From Bacillota bacterium (lineage in GTDB: Bacteria > Bacillota > Dethiobacteria > DTU022), in contig JAKOVL010000043.1 of assembly GCA_029782095.1 (NCBI GenBank), forward strand, positions 45,843 through 109,842: 64,000 bases of DNA. The letters run 5' to 3'. The notes under the pieces are model-generated. The model was not told the origin of the DNA and did not search any database. It worked only from the letters and a program-made list of their open reading frames with translations. Shown here one piece after another: positions 1 through 8,865 of this stretch (position 1 is the stretch's first letter; the number at the start of each line of letters is the position of its first letter). A program made the position numbers and the translations under genes.

Positions 1-1
1 C

Positions 2-1168
2 CGGGTGATGTGCCAGAAGGTGGGGGGATGCATCCAGCGCTGCATGGGCATTGACGCCTTGAATGCCATTTCCGTGGTCGCCAAAGACTGCGATGACGCT
101 TTTGGCACCGAATATTACCCCCGTTTTGTTGAATTCATGAAATATTTCCAGAAGAACGATCTGGTGGGCAATTGCGCCCAGTCGGACATTAAGGGCGATC
201 GCTCCAAGCGGCCTTTTGAGCAAAGCGACCCCGATCTCTACCTGCGGGTTGTCGAGAAGAAGAAGGACGGCATTGTCGTGCGGGGCTGCAAGGCGCACAA
301 CTCCAACGCTCCCTTCTCCGACGAGATCATCGTCGTCCCCACCCGCCTGATGACCGAGCGGGATGCCGACTGGGCGGTGGCTTTCGCCATCCCCGCCGAC
401 ACTCCCGGGATTAAACAGGTGGTGCGCATCACCACACCCCGGCCGCGCAAGCACCTTCATACCCCCTACTTTTTTGGGGTGGCCGACTCCATGACCATCT
501 TTGATGACGTCTTTGTCCCCTGGGAGCGGGTCTTCCTTTGCGGCGAATATTATTTCGCCAGCATTCTGGCCATGCTTTTCGCCACCTATCACCGCCACAG
601 CTACACCGGCTGCAAGCCGGCCATCACCGACCTGATCCTGGGTGCATCGGCCCTGGTGGCCGAATACAACGGGGTCGCCGACGCCTCGCACGTCAAGGAT
701 AAACTGGCTGATCTTATCGCCGTAGGAGAGCTTGTTTACGCTGCAGGTATCGCCGCTTCAGTTAAATCAACCCCGGCCAATTCGGGAACCTACATTCCCA
801 ACATTATTTACACCAACGTGGGGCGGTACCATGCCGGGGTCAAGCTCTACCACGAATACGAGACCCTGGCCGACCTTGCGGGGGGTCTGCCGGCCACTCT
901 GCCCTATGAAGATGATTTCTTCAACCCGGAGATAAAAGACCTCCTCGAAAAATATATGATGCGCAAAGACGGCATCTCCGCAGAGAACCAGCACCGCCTG
1001 TTCCGCAGCTTATCCGACATGCTCTGTTCGGCCTCGGCGGGCGTGGCCCAGGTGGGCGGGCTGCACGGCGGCGGTTCGCCCATAATGGAGAAGATCGCCA
1101 TCCGCAACAATTATGATATTGAAGCCAGGAAGCGCATGGTCAAGAGACTGTGCGCCATCGAAGACTGA
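2..1168 (+). CDS. abfD: 4-hydroxybutyryl-CoA dehydratase (vinylacetyl-CoA delta-isomerase), 5' end outside window
   Basis: This flavin and [4Fe-4S] enzyme of the 4-hydroxyphenylacetate 3-monooxygenase fold dehydrates 4-hydroxybutyryl-CoA to crotonyl-CoA in the cytoplasm, in aminobutyrate/succinate fermentation or related CoA pathways. The reading frame is open to the window edge, so the start is missing. All four cluster ligands known from AbfD are visible: a C-x3-C pair at residues 9 and 13 of the visible part and an H-x6-C pair (His196, Cys203) in YHRHSYTGC. In the characterised enzyme the first cysteine is near residue 99, so about 90 residues lie upstream. The conserved C-terminal MHGxGSP-like motif appears as LHGGGSP, and the protein ends in AIED, as in the family. 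Its operon partners are upstream and not visible. The ligand set makes this call firmer than the general monooxygenase annotation. Confidence 0.9.
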   Translation, partial: RVMCQKVGGCIQRCMGIDALNAISVVAKDCDDAFGTEYYPRFVEFMKYFQKNDLVGNCAQSDIKGDRSKRPFEQSDPDLYLRVVEKKKDGIVVRGCKAHNSNAPFSDEIIVVPTRLMTERDADWAVAFAIPADTPGIKQVVRITTPRPRKHLHTPYFFGVADSMTIFDDVFVPWERVFLCGEYYFASILAMLFATYHRHSYTGCKPAITDLILGASALVAEYNGVADASHVKDKLADLIAVGELVYAAGIAASVKSTPANSGTYIPNIIYTNVGRYHAGVKLYHEYETLADLAGGLPATLPYEDDFFNPEIKDLLEKYMMRKDGISAENQHRLFRSLSDMLCSASAGVAQVGGLHGGGSPIMEKIAIRNNYDIEARKRMVKRLCAIED

Positions 1169-1198
1169 CCTTTTTCAACAAATTATCACGTGCCATGG

Positions 1199-1238
1199 CC
1201 AAACGGCAGGGATGAATCTTTCAGCTCCTGCCGTTTGG
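1199..1238 (+). terminator. 12-bp hairpin after the dehydratase gene
   Basis: CCAAACGGCAGG (1199-1210) pairs perfectly with CCTGCCGTTTGG (1227-1238) across a 16-base loop, 31 bases after the abfD stop. There is no T-run, so this is either a weak terminator or an mRNA 3'-end stabiliser. Confidence 0.45.
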
Positions 1239-1415
1239 CGCCATACCGGCGCCGCGTGAATGATCCGGCGCATGAGTGTTTTCTACCTTTAACACCTCAA
1301 TTTTTCCCGCAGCAAGTAACCGTTCAACCCCGTTGCATCACTCAGGCATAGATTTTCTGAAAGAAGAATAATCCTGTAAAAAATATGGATTCACAAAGAG
1401 GAGGTTTTGCCAGTT

Positions 1416-1883
1416 ATGGAAGGGAGATGTGCCTTGCTTATGTTAATGTGCGCCCTGCTGGCGGCGGCTTTCGGAATTGTCTCTGCTGGCTGCAGCCCGG
1501 TGGAAGATGTTCGGAATCAGATGGAGGAAGAGCCGGCCCCCGCCGCTGCGGGAGACGAAGCAATCGCAGAGGGTCTTGAAGAAATGAACAAAGAAGAGCT
1601 CATCGCAGAGATGAAGCGGCTGGAATCAACTGTTCAGTTGCTGAAAAATGGTTTTGACCAGTTATTGCAGGATCTGGAAGGTGCGGTTGCCGATCATGTT
1701 TACCAAAGTCTCTCTTCTGAACACGACCGCTATCTCAGCGAATTCTCGACGATCTGGCAAAAATGGTCCGATCATGTGGACAAGGAGGAAGAGGAGCATC
1801 TTGCCGGTTTTGTCCTGGCCTACCGCAATCTGGTAGAGGAGTACGCAGATTTTGTTGCCGAAGCCGGGGCCTTGATTCCTTGA
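1416..1883 (+). CDS. Small predicted lipoprotein, acidic and coiled-coil rich, unknown function
   Basis: I do not recognise a family. The protein has a hydrophobic signal segment ending in S-A-G-C with the candidate lipidated cysteine at about residue 26. A proline/alanine/glutamate-rich linker follows, then a charged, probably helical region with heptad-like spacing (residues about 50-150). The ATG at 1416 is chosen because the GGAGG at 1400-1404 lies 11 bases upstream; the alternative TTG at 1407 sits only 2 bases from it. The gene stands alone, convergent with the RND pump gene whose stop is 25 bases away. It has the same plan (lipobox plus small helical domain) as the lipoprotein at 60992, but no clear sequence identity is visible. 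Confidence 0.75.
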   Translation: MEGRCALLMLMCALLAAAFGIVSAGCSPVEDVRNQMEEEPAPAAAGDEAIAEGLEEMNKEELIAEMKRLESTVQLLKNGFDQLLQDLEGAVADHVYQSLSSEHDRYLSEFSTIWQKWSDHVDKEEEEHLAGFVLAYRNLVEEYADFVAEAGALIP

Positions 1884-1908
1884 AGGGGCGCTGCCCCGGC
1901 AGCAGCCC

Positions 1909-4900
1909 CTATCCTGCCGTTTTTGAGACTTGCGCCGGTATGGTTTCGCTGCGGCGGTTGATCACCAGGTAGATGGAGGGTATAACCACCAGCAGCAGCA
2001 GGGTGCCGACGACCATGCCGCCAATTATAACGATACCCATGGGCGCCTGTAACTGCGTACCTTCGCCAAGACCCAGGGCCAGGGGCACCAGCCCCAGGAT
2101 GGTGGTGAGGGTCGTCATGAGGATGGGCCGCAGGCGGGTTGTGGCACCTTCGATGATCGCTTCCCGCAGCGGCAGGCCATGAATAAAGCGCAGCTGGTTG
2201 ATAAAGTCGATCATAATGATGCCGCTGTTGACCAGAACGCCGGCCAAAACCACGCCGCCAATCATGGCCGGGATGCTCAGGCTCTGGCCGGTAATCAGCA
2301 AGGCCAGCACGCAGCCGGTAAAGGCCAGGGGCAGGCTGCAGATGATAATGAAGGGATTGAGAAACGATTCAAACTGGGCCGCCATGACCAGGTAGACCAG
2401 CAGCGCGGCCACTACCAGGACCAGCTTTAGCTCGCCGTAGATTTCTCCCATCTGCTCCGAGGCCGCTTCACGGATACTGTACCCGGGTGGCAGAGCCATA
2501 TCCTCCAGGGCGGCCATCGCCTCCCTGGTGGCGCTGCCCAGGTCCTGCCCGTGGAACTGGGCCCGGATGTAGCCGATGACCTGGCGGTTTTGCCTGGGGA
2601 TATTCAGCGGCCCGAAAGATTCGCTGAATTCAGCCACATCCCCCAGCGTAAGGTATGTGCCCGAGGCAGTGTAAAATCCTATATTTTGCAAGTCCTCCAG
2701 GGTCTGCAGATCATCTTCCCTGTATTCCAGGATCAGGTTGAGCACGCCTTCCTCCGCCTCCAGGCGCGCAACCTGGATTCCTTCCAGGGCCTGGTTGAGC
2801 AGCATCGCCACCTGGTAGACGGTGATGCCTTTGCGCAGCGCCTTGAAATGATCTATCTGGATGTGGATTTCAGGCCGGTCTTCTTCCAGGGGGGCCTGCA
2901 CGTCGGTGAGGTTGGGCAGCTTGCTCAAGCGCTCCGCCGCTTCGGCGGAGAGCCTTTTAACCACTTCCACATCGGGCCCCTGGATGATAATCTCCAGCCT
3001 GATATCCAGGCCGGTCGTGTCCATGAGAGATTCCCGCCGAAAGTATATTTCAGCATCATCCCGCAAGGTTGAGGCTTCTTTGCGGATGTCCGCGATTATC
3101 CGCTCCATGGCGTGGCTGTAAGCGGGATCGACCATGACGCGAATCTGGCCCTTGTTGGTTACGCCTGACTCCATGGTGATGCCGAAGAGATCTGACTCCC
3201 CCACCCGGGTGGAATATGATTCAACGCCTTCCTGCCGGGCGACGATTTCTTCAAGCTGTTTGATAAAAGCGTCGGTGCGAGCCAGGGTGGTGCCGGCGGG
3301 CAAAGACGCCTCGATGGAAAAAGATGATTCTTCAGGAAGGGGGAAGAGATTGCTGCCCAGAAAAGTGTAGCCGAGGATGCCGGCGGCCAGGATGATTATA
3401 CCGCCGCCAATGACGGCCCAGGGATAGTTTAAAACTTTATTGAGCAGGGCGCGGTACAATTCCGAACCCCGGCTTTTCAAAGCAATATCTTTATTGACTC
3501 TAAGGAACCATGAGGCTAAAAGTGGAACAACGGTCAGGGCGATGACCAGGGAAGCCAGCAGCGCGCAGCTCACCGTGAGGGCAAACTCTTTAAAGATTTG
3601 ACCGGCCAGCCCGCTTAAGAAAACCACCGGGAAGAAAACGCACACGGTAGTAAGCGTAGAGGCCATAATGGCACCGGTTACTTCCCTGCTGCCCTGCACC
3701 GCCGCTTCGCGGGGCGAAAGCCCCAGCTGCAAATGGCGATAGATATTTTCGCTGACCACGATGGAATTGTCCACGAGCATGCCTGCGGCCAGGGCCAGCC
3801 CACCCAGGGTCATCAGGTTGATGGTTAAGTTGGCGAAATAGAGCAGGGCAAAAGCAGCAATCACAGAGATGGGTATAGCCAGGCCGATAACCAGGATCGT
3901 CCTCCAGTTCCGCAAGAACAGCAAAAGCACGGCTACAGCCAGAAGGGATCCGATCAGCAGAGAGCGGGCCAGGTCCATCAGGGCGATTTCAATTTCCCTG
4001 GCCTGATCAAAGACATAGCGGAAGCTGATCCCGTAGCCCTGTTCATTGAACTCTTCCGCCAGTTCATCCAGGATGCGGCGGCCCTGCCTGGACACCAGCA
4101 CAGTATTGGCCTCACCTTCCTTTTGCAGGGAGAGGCCGATGCTGGGATTGCCGTTAAGGCGGTGAATTGCAGTGGGGGGATAGAGGTCCGTTTTAATTTC
4201 AGCGATCGTGCCCAGCGTGATAGGGATCAGGGGGAAATCATCCTCAGGGATGGGCATGCCGCCTCCCGGGCTCGCAGATGATAAAATCATGGCCATGGCC
4301 AGATCCAGCAGGGCGGCTTCGAGCTGTTCAGAGGCTTTATCCAGCTGCCGGGTGAGTCCGGATTGCAGGCGCTTGGAGATCTTATCCAGGTCTGGTATAT
4401 CGATAATGTGATAATAGCGGAGGCTGTCCCAATCCAGGTCCAGGCCTGGGGGCAACTCCACCACCAGCTGATCGCCCTCTATGGATATGGGCCCCCACTC
4501 GGGCAGCAGGTTCGCCAGCTGCTCCGGCGTCAGTCCGTAAATGGCCAGAAGCTGCCGGTCCAGCGTGATGTACATCAGGCCGGCATCCTCGTCAACCCGG
4601 ACATGGCGGACCAGGTCCTTAAAGTAAACCGGTTTCATCGGAATATCCAGGTCGTCCAGATCCGGCAGCGCAGCCGACAGCATCTGGTTCAGGTCAACAT
4701 GGATGGAGCTGCCAACCAACTTTTCCAGGGCGGCCTCGTCCACCTGGAACCCCACCACCAGGCGGGAGAGATCATCGATTTTAGGGGGACGCCCTAAAAT
4801 GCGGATACGCATGCGCTGCCCATCCACTTCGGCTATTCCGGCAGGCAGATCGAGCAAACTGGCCCGCAGAATATTGGCCACCTGCTCGAAGGATACCTGC

Positions 4901-5478
4901 AAATCCTGGACCTTATCAGGATAGAGCTTCACAAATAAGTCCTGCCGCGCCCCTCCCAGGATCTCAATGCTGGCCACGCCCTCCGCAGCCTCCAGGCGCG
5001 GCCGGGCATGGTCCTCCAGCCAGGAGGTCAGCTCCACCATATCCAGGTTGCCGCTCACCGAAATTTGCATGATCGGCAGCAGGGTCGGGTCGAATTCCAC
5101 GATAATCGGCCGCTGCACCCCCTCAGGCAGCGTGAGCAGGTCCAGGCGGGCCGCTATTTCGTCCCGCAAATTTTTCAGGTCTGCGCCCCAGTTGAATTCC
5201 AGGGCCACCAGGGACACATGCTCCTGGGAGAGAGACTGAATATTCTTAACGCCGCTGATGGCGGATAGATGGCTTTCCAGGGGCTCAGTAACAAGGTTAA
5301 GGTTTTCCTGGGGTGAACTTCCCGGGAAAATGGTGATTACGGCAAGGAAAGGCGGTTTGATTTTTGGCAGTAAATCCAGGGGAGTTTGGACTAAGGATAC
5401 AATCCCGATGACCAGGATAACCAGCAGAATCGTGACGGTGGCAATTGGGCGTCGAACAACCAGGCCAGGTAGACTCAT
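1909..5478 (-). CDS. RND-family efflux transporter permease with a large porter-domain insertion
   Basis: This is an inner-membrane proton-driven RND pump (AcrB/SwrC-type hydrophobe/amphiphile efflux family). It has an N-terminal membrane helix (residues about 8-30), two periplasmic/exoplasmic porter regions and two blocks of membrane helices. The central proton-relay segment reads GMLVDNSIVV (about residue 569), with Asp-Asn where AcrB has Asp-Asp, as is common in Gram-positive members. The protein has 1189 residues, longer than the usual 1030-1060, because about 170 extra residues (about 240-415) lie in the first porter region. The ATG at 5478 follows GAGGAG at 9 bases. The longer reading frame from 5556 would start inside the promoter -10 box and is rejected. 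No membrane-fusion or outer-membrane partner gene is adjacent. Confidence 0.93.
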   Translation of the reverse strand: MSLPGLVVRRPIATVTILLVILVIGIVSLVQTPLDLLPKIKPPFLAVITIFPGSSPQENLNLVTEPLESHLSAISGVKNIQSLSQEHVSLVALEFNWGADLKNLRDEIAARLDLLTLPEGVQRPIIVEFDPTLLPIMQISVSGNLDMVELTSWLEDHARPRLEAAEGVASIEILGGARQDLFVKLYPDKVQDLQVSFEQVANILRASLLDLPAGIAEVDGQRMRIRILGRPPKIDDLSRLVVGFQVDEAALEKLVGSSIHVDLNQMLSAALPDLDDLDIPMKPVYFKDLVRHVRVDEDAGLMYITLDRQLLAIYGLTPEQLANLLPEWGPISIEGDQLVVELPPGLDLDWDSLRYYHIIDIPDLDKISKRLQSGLTRQLDKASEQLEAALLDLAMAMILSSASPGGGMPIPEDDFPLIPITLGTIAEIKTDLYPPTAIHRLNGNPSIGLSLQKEGEANTVLVSRQGRRILDELAEEFNEQGYGISFRYVFDQAREIEIALMDLARSLLIGSLLAVAVLLLFLRNWRTILVIGLAIPISVIAAFALLYFANLTINLMTLGGLALAAGMLVDNSIVVSENIYRHLQLGLSPREAAVQGSREVTGAIMASTLTTVCVFFPVVFLSGLAGQIFKEFALTVSCALLASLVIALTVVPLLASWFLRVNKDIALKSRGSELYRALLNKVLNYPWAVIGGGIIILAAGILGYTFLGSNLFPLPEESSFSIEASLPAGTTLARTDAFIKQLEEIVARQEGVESYSTRVGESDLFGITMESGVTNKGQIRVMVDPAYSHAMERIIADIRKEASTLRDDAEIYFRRESLMDTTGLDIRLEIIIQGPDVEVVKRLSAEAAERLSKLPNLTDVQAPLEEDRPEIHIQIDHFKALRKGITVYQVAMLLNQALEGIQVARLEAEEGVLNLILEYREDDLQTLEDLQNIGFYTASGTYLTLGDVAEFSESFGPLNIPRQNRQVIGYIRAQFHGQDLGSATREAMAALEDMALPPGYSIREAASEQMGEIYGELKLVLVVAALLVYLVMAAQFESFLNPFIIICSLPLAFTGCVLALLITGQSLSIPAMIGGVVLAGVLVNSGIIMIDFINQLRFIHGLPLREAIIEGATTRLRPILMTTLTTILGLVPLALGLGEGTQLQAPMGIVIIGGMVVGTLLLLVVIPSIYLVINRRSETIPAQVSKTAG

Positions 5479-5551
5479 GGGGCAGCTTCTCCTCGTGTGC
5501 AGGATATATCTCTTAATGGCAGGGTGGCCGCGGGGCCCCCTCAATAAGGTA

Positions 5552-5580
5552 ATCATACATCAAATAATTTTTTTATTCAA
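5552..5580 (-). promoter_or_regulatory. Sigma-A type promoter for the RND pump gene
   Basis: On the minus strand TTGAAT (5580-5575), a 17-base spacer and TATGAT (5557-5552) form a good vegetative promoter. The predicted start near 5545 gives a 5' leader of about 67 bases before the ATG at 5478. Confidence 0.65.
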
Positions 5581-5645
5581 TTAGTAATTCAATTCGCCGG
5601 ATTTATATTCCATGTTAAAGAATTGCCCCGGCGAATGCCGCTTAT

Positions 5646-5674
5646 TTGCAATTTACGCAGGGCAAAGCTATAAT
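5646..5674 (+). promoter_or_regulatory. Sigma-A type promoter for the tsaE-tsaB-rimI-tsaD operon
   Basis: TTGCAA (5646-5651), a 17-base spacer and a perfect TATAAT (5669-5674) precede tsaE. Transcription would begin near 5681. It is divergent from the RND promoter 66 bases away. Confidence 0.65.
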
Positions 5675-5706
5675 TATGCCAGGAAAATATGGAAAAGCGG
5701 GGAACT

Positions 5707-6237
5707 ATGCGTCAAGGAGAAGCATTTTTAACCACAAGAGCTGCCGCAGAAACGGAATATATCGGCGCCGTCCTGGGGAAAGCCATGCGACCGCCCCTGG
5801 TGGTGGCCCTCGATGGAGACCTGGGAACAGGGAAAACCGTGCTGGTGCGCGGCGCAGCCCGGGCCCTGGGAATCAAAGAAGAGATCAGCAGCCCTACCTT
5901 TGTCCTGCTGAAGATTTACCAGGGCAGATTTCCCCTCTACCATTTTGATTTCTACCGGCTTGATCAAGCGGAGGAGCTGGCGGAGCTGGGCTTTGACGAA
6001 TATCTGCCCGGTGAGGGCCTGGCCTTTGTGGAGTGGGCCGGGCGCTTCCGCGAATATTTACCGGAGAAACGGCTGGACATAACCATAACCCGCTTTTTTG
6101 ACTACAGTGGCGAAGGAAGGCGTATTCACCTTATCCCCCATGGCGTCCAGGCTTCGCAGGTTGTGGAACTATTGATTGAGACTATCACCTGGCGGGTGGA
6201 TGGCACTTTAAACATGGTTCCCCTGGCACCGGAATAA
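5707..6237 (+). CDS. tsaE: tRNA threonylcarbamoyladenosine biosynthesis ATPase TsaE
   Basis: TsaE is the P-loop ATPase that drives the TsaB-TsaD complex in making the t6A modification of ANN-decoding tRNAs. The Walker A motif GDLGTGKT is at about residues 37-44, followed by the family motif SSPTF and the HFDFYR segment. At about 176 residues it is slightly longer than the usual 150, with a C-terminal tail. The ATG at 5707 is preferred because the promoter places the transcript start near 5681, which would leave the earlier ATG at 5689 almost leaderless; the latter remains possible. First gene of a tight four-gene operon, 11 bases ahead of the tsaB reading frame. Confidence 0.95.
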   Translation: MRQGEAFLTTRAAAETEYIGAVLGKAMRPPLVVALDGDLGTGKTVLVRGAARALGIKEEISSPTFVLLKIYQGRFPLYHFDFYRLDQAEELAELGFDEYLPGEGLAFVEWAGRFREYLPEKRLDITITRFFDYSGEGRRIHLIPHGVQASQVVELLIETITWRVDGTLNMVPLAPE

Positions 6238-6248
6238 ACGGCGCCAGT

Positions 6249-7007
6249 TTGTCCAGGGAGGGAGAATCGAATCTGATTATTCTCGGGCTTGATACAGCAA
6301 CCATGGCCTGCAGCGTGGCGCTGCTGCAGGGTGACTTGCTGCTTGGTGAATTTACCCTGAACACACGGAAGACACATTCCGAAAGGTTAATGCCGCTTAT
6401 CGATGCGCTTTTACGGGAATGCGCCGTGGAGAGAGAGCAGCTCGACGCGGTGGCGGCCGCCGCAGGCCCCGGATCCTTTACCGGAATTCGTATCGGCCTG
6501 GCCACAGCCCGCGGCCTGGCCCAAGGGCTGGGCATCCCCGCTGCCGGTGTATGCACCCTGGAAGCTGCAGCCGAGGCGGTGCTGGCCCCGGAAGTGTTGA
6601 TCTGCCCCATCCTGGATGCCCGGCGCAGCCAGGTCTATGCAGCCCTCTACCGCCGGGAGCCTGCACCGGGCCTGGGATTGGAAACGCTGATTCCGCCCGC
6701 GGCCGGGGCGCTCTCTTCCCTTATGGAAAGGTTGAAGGCTTACCGGGAACCTGTTGTCTTTACCGGGGAAGGGCTGTCCAGCTACGGCAGCTATCTGAAG
6801 GAGACCCTTGGCTCCCGGGCCATACTGGCCGCGCCCCCTTCACGCTTCAACAGGGCCGGGCTGGTGGCCTGGCGCGGGCGCATGCTGTTAAAGGCAAACC
6901 CGGCCCTGTCCTACCGCGAGCTGATGCCGCTGTATTTGCGTCGACCGGAAGCGGAGCGCCGGGCCGGGAAGGAGAAGGGAGGGGACGCCTTTGGCGGTAA
7001 TCATTGA
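6249..7007 (+). CDS. tsaB: tRNA threonylcarbamoyladenosine biosynthesis protein TsaB
   Basis: TsaB is an ASKHA-fold paralogue of TsaD that scaffolds the t6A complex. The N-terminal ILGLDTAT motif and the AAAAGPGSFTGIRIG segment are diagnostic. The first standard start is TTG at 6249, but the strong ribosome site AGGGAGGGAG (6255-6264) lies inside that frame, and 8 bases after it is a CTG at 6273 which would give the family-typical N-terminus. The real start may therefore be the CTG. The 3' end overlaps rimI by 17 bases, consistent with translational coupling. Confidence 0.93.
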   Translation: MSREGESNLIILGLDTATMACSVALLQGDLLLGEFTLNTRKTHSERLMPLIDALLRECAVEREQLDAVAAAAGPGSFTGIRIGLATARGLAQGLGIPAAGVCTLEAAAEAVLAPEVLICPILDARRSQVYAALYRREPAPGLGLETLIPPAAGALSSLMERLKAYREPVVFTGEGLSSYGSYLKETLGSRAILAAPPSRFNRAGLVAWRGRMLLKANPALSYRELMPLYLRRPEAERRAGKEKGGDAFGGNH

Positions 7008-7464
7008 GCCGATGCTATTTGAGGACCTTCCCGCCGTTGTGGCCATTGAACAGGACTCCTTCACCTCCCCCTGGTCGCTTAAATCATTTCATTACGAACT
7101 CTCCAGCAACCATCTGGCCACCTACCTGGTGGCCCGGGTGGATGGCACCGTGGCCGGCTACGGCGGCGTATGGATCATCCTGGACGAAGCGCATATAACC
7201 ACTCTGGCGGTGGATCGCCGCTACCGGCGCCGCGGTATCGCCACCCGCCTGCTTAACGCCCTGATCGACAAATCCTGCTGCATGGGCGCGGAGCGGATCA
7301 TCCTGGAGGTGCGCCCCAGCAACCACCCGGCCCGCCGCCTCTACGAAAAATTCGGCTTTACCATTAAGGGCGTGCGTAAAAAATACTATTTCAATGAAGA
7401 CGGGCTGGTCATGTTTAAAGAGAACCTGTCTTGCGGGAGGAACAACCGTGAACCGGCGTGGTAA
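6991..7464 (+). CDS. rimI: Ribosomal protein S18 alanine N-acetyltransferase RimI
   Basis: This GNAT-fold acetyltransferase (157 residues, normal size) acetylates the N-terminal alanine of ribosomal protein S18, using acetyl-CoA. The acetyl-CoA-binding loop RRYRRRGIA is at about residues 73-81, followed by the family signature EVRPSNHPARRLYEKFGF. Translation starts at TTG 6991 behind the purine-rich GGAGAAGGGAGGGG. It overlaps both neighbours (tsaB by 17 bases, tsaD by 17 bases). rimI between tsaB and tsaD is the classical Firmicute arrangement. Confidence 0.93.
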   Translation: MAVIIEPMLFEDLPAVVAIEQDSFTSPWSLKSFHYELSSNHLATYLVARVDGTVAGYGGVWIILDEAHITTLAVDRRYRRRGIATRLLNALIDKSCCMGAERIILEVRPSNHPARRLYEKFGFTIKGVRKKYYFNEDGLVMFKENLSCGRNNREPAW

Positions 7465-8488
7465 AGGTGTTTTAATCCTGGGCCTGGAAACATCCTGCGA
7501 TGAAACTGCCGCCGCGGTGGTAGAGGACGGCACCCGCATTATCAGCAACCTTGTGGCTTCCCAGGTGGAGATCCATCGCCGTTTCGGCGGGGTGGTCCCG
7601 GAGATCGCTTCCCGGCGCCACCTGGAAACGATCAATGAGCTTGTGGACAAGGCCTTAATGGAAGCTTCAATCAGCCTGCAGGATCTGGATGCCGTGGCCG
7701 TTTCCAACGGCCCCGGGCTGGTGGGAGCCCTTTTGGTCGGCGTAGCCACGGCCAAAGCGCTGGCCTATGCGGCCCGCCTGCCCCTGGTGGCGGTTAACCA
7801 CCTGGAGGCGCATCTTTATGCCAACTTTCTTGGCGGCGGGGTCATCGACTATCCCCTGGTCGCCCTCATCGTCTCCGGCGGCCATACCGAGCTGCTGCAC
7901 CTGCCCGCTCCGGGGAAAACGGTTTTGCTGGGGCGGACGCGGGACGACGCCGCCGGTGAAGTATTTGACAAGGTTTCCCGGGCCATGGGCCTGGGCTATC
8001 CCGGAGGCCCGGTCATTGACCGGCTTGGCGCGGCAGGCGATCCGGAGCAGATTGCTTTCCCCCGGGCTTACCTCGGTGATAACGGCCGTTTTGATTTCAG
8101 TTTCAGCGGCCTGAAATCGGCGGTAATCAACTATTTGCACCACTGCAGGCAGCGGGGCGAGGCAGTAAATCCGGCCCATCTTGCCGCCTCCTTTCAGGCG
8201 GCCGTAGTAGAAGTCCTGGTGGATAAAACAGTGGACGCGGCCAGGGAGTGCCGGGTTAAATCGGTCCTCCTGGCCGGCGGAGTGGCCGCCAACAGCCGGC
8301 TGCGGCGCTGTATGCGTGAACGGCTGGCCCGGGACCTGCCCGGTGTAGCGCTGCATATTCCGCCTCCCGAACTCTGCACCGACAACGCCGCCATGATCGC
8401 CGCCGCCGCTTTTCCCCTCTACCGGGAAGGCCGCTTTGCGCCCCTAAACCTCAATGCCGTTCCGGGATTGCGCAGCGGCTGCTCCTGA
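7448..8488 (+). CDS. tsaD: tRNA N6-adenosine threonylcarbamoyltransferase TsaD
   Basis: TsaD transfers the threonylcarbamoyl group from threonylcarbamoyl-AMP to A37 of tRNA. Visible are the ETSCDET nucleotide-binding motif, the HLEAH metal site (about residue 118), VSGGHTEL, and a C-terminal CTDNAAM segment with the metal-binding aspartate. The GTG at 7448 is chosen over the longer frame from 7394 because GCGGGAGG lies 7 bases upstream and the protein (346 residues) then has standard length and N-terminus. Last gene of the tsa operon; no clear terminator follows. Confidence 0.96.
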   Translation: MNRRGKGVLILGLETSCDETAAAVVEDGTRIISNLVASQVEIHRRFGGVVPEIASRRHLETINELVDKALMEASISLQDLDAVAVSNGPGLVGALLVGVATAKALAYAARLPLVAVNHLEAHLYANFLGGGVIDYPLVALIVSGGHTELLHLPAPGKTVLLGRTRDDAAGEVFDKVSRAMGLGYPGGPVIDRLGAAGDPEQIAFPRAYLGDNGRFDFSFSGLKSAVINYLHHCRQRGEAVNPAHLAASFQAAVVEVLVDKTVDAARECRVKSVLLAGGVAANSRLRRCMRERLARDLPGVALHIPPPELCTDNAAMIAAAAFPLYREGRFAPLNLNAVPGLRSGCS

Positions 8489-8865
8489 CCGCAGGCAGCA
8501 GCTATCAGCAGAAATCAGCAGTCAGCCGCTATACGATGATCCTGGGTTTTTTTCTTCTGGAAGGAATTCAGAATCCGGAAGTCAGTAGTCAGAATTAAGT
8601 TTAAAGAATGCTGGTGCACTGTTCCCTCCCTCTTTTCCGTATATGCCTATCTTACTGGATGGTTGACAGGATATACTTCACTTTCCGCTTCTCAAAAAAG
8701 CACGCAATGCACACCTTTCTTAAATCTTTTCTTATGGATTCTAAATTCTAACTTCCCCTTAAAAGGAAAAACTCAGCCGTAAACCCCCGTCTCTTACCAG
8801 CAACTCCTTGCCTATAGCCTTCTGCTCCTGGCGGTTAACCGGTATGGGTGGTTATAAAAATTATG

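Noticed and set aside
2551..3072. Long plus-strand reading frame antisense to the RND gene (173 codons)
   Set aside because: It is a shadow of a clearly real, motif-bearing gene on the minus strand; its composition is atypical (Gln, His and Arg rich).
8495..8600. CAG-CAG and AGTCAG short repeats considered as a CRISPR array or satellite
   Set aside because: Units are irregular, 5-8 bases long, without spacers; they look like a decayed intergenic element.
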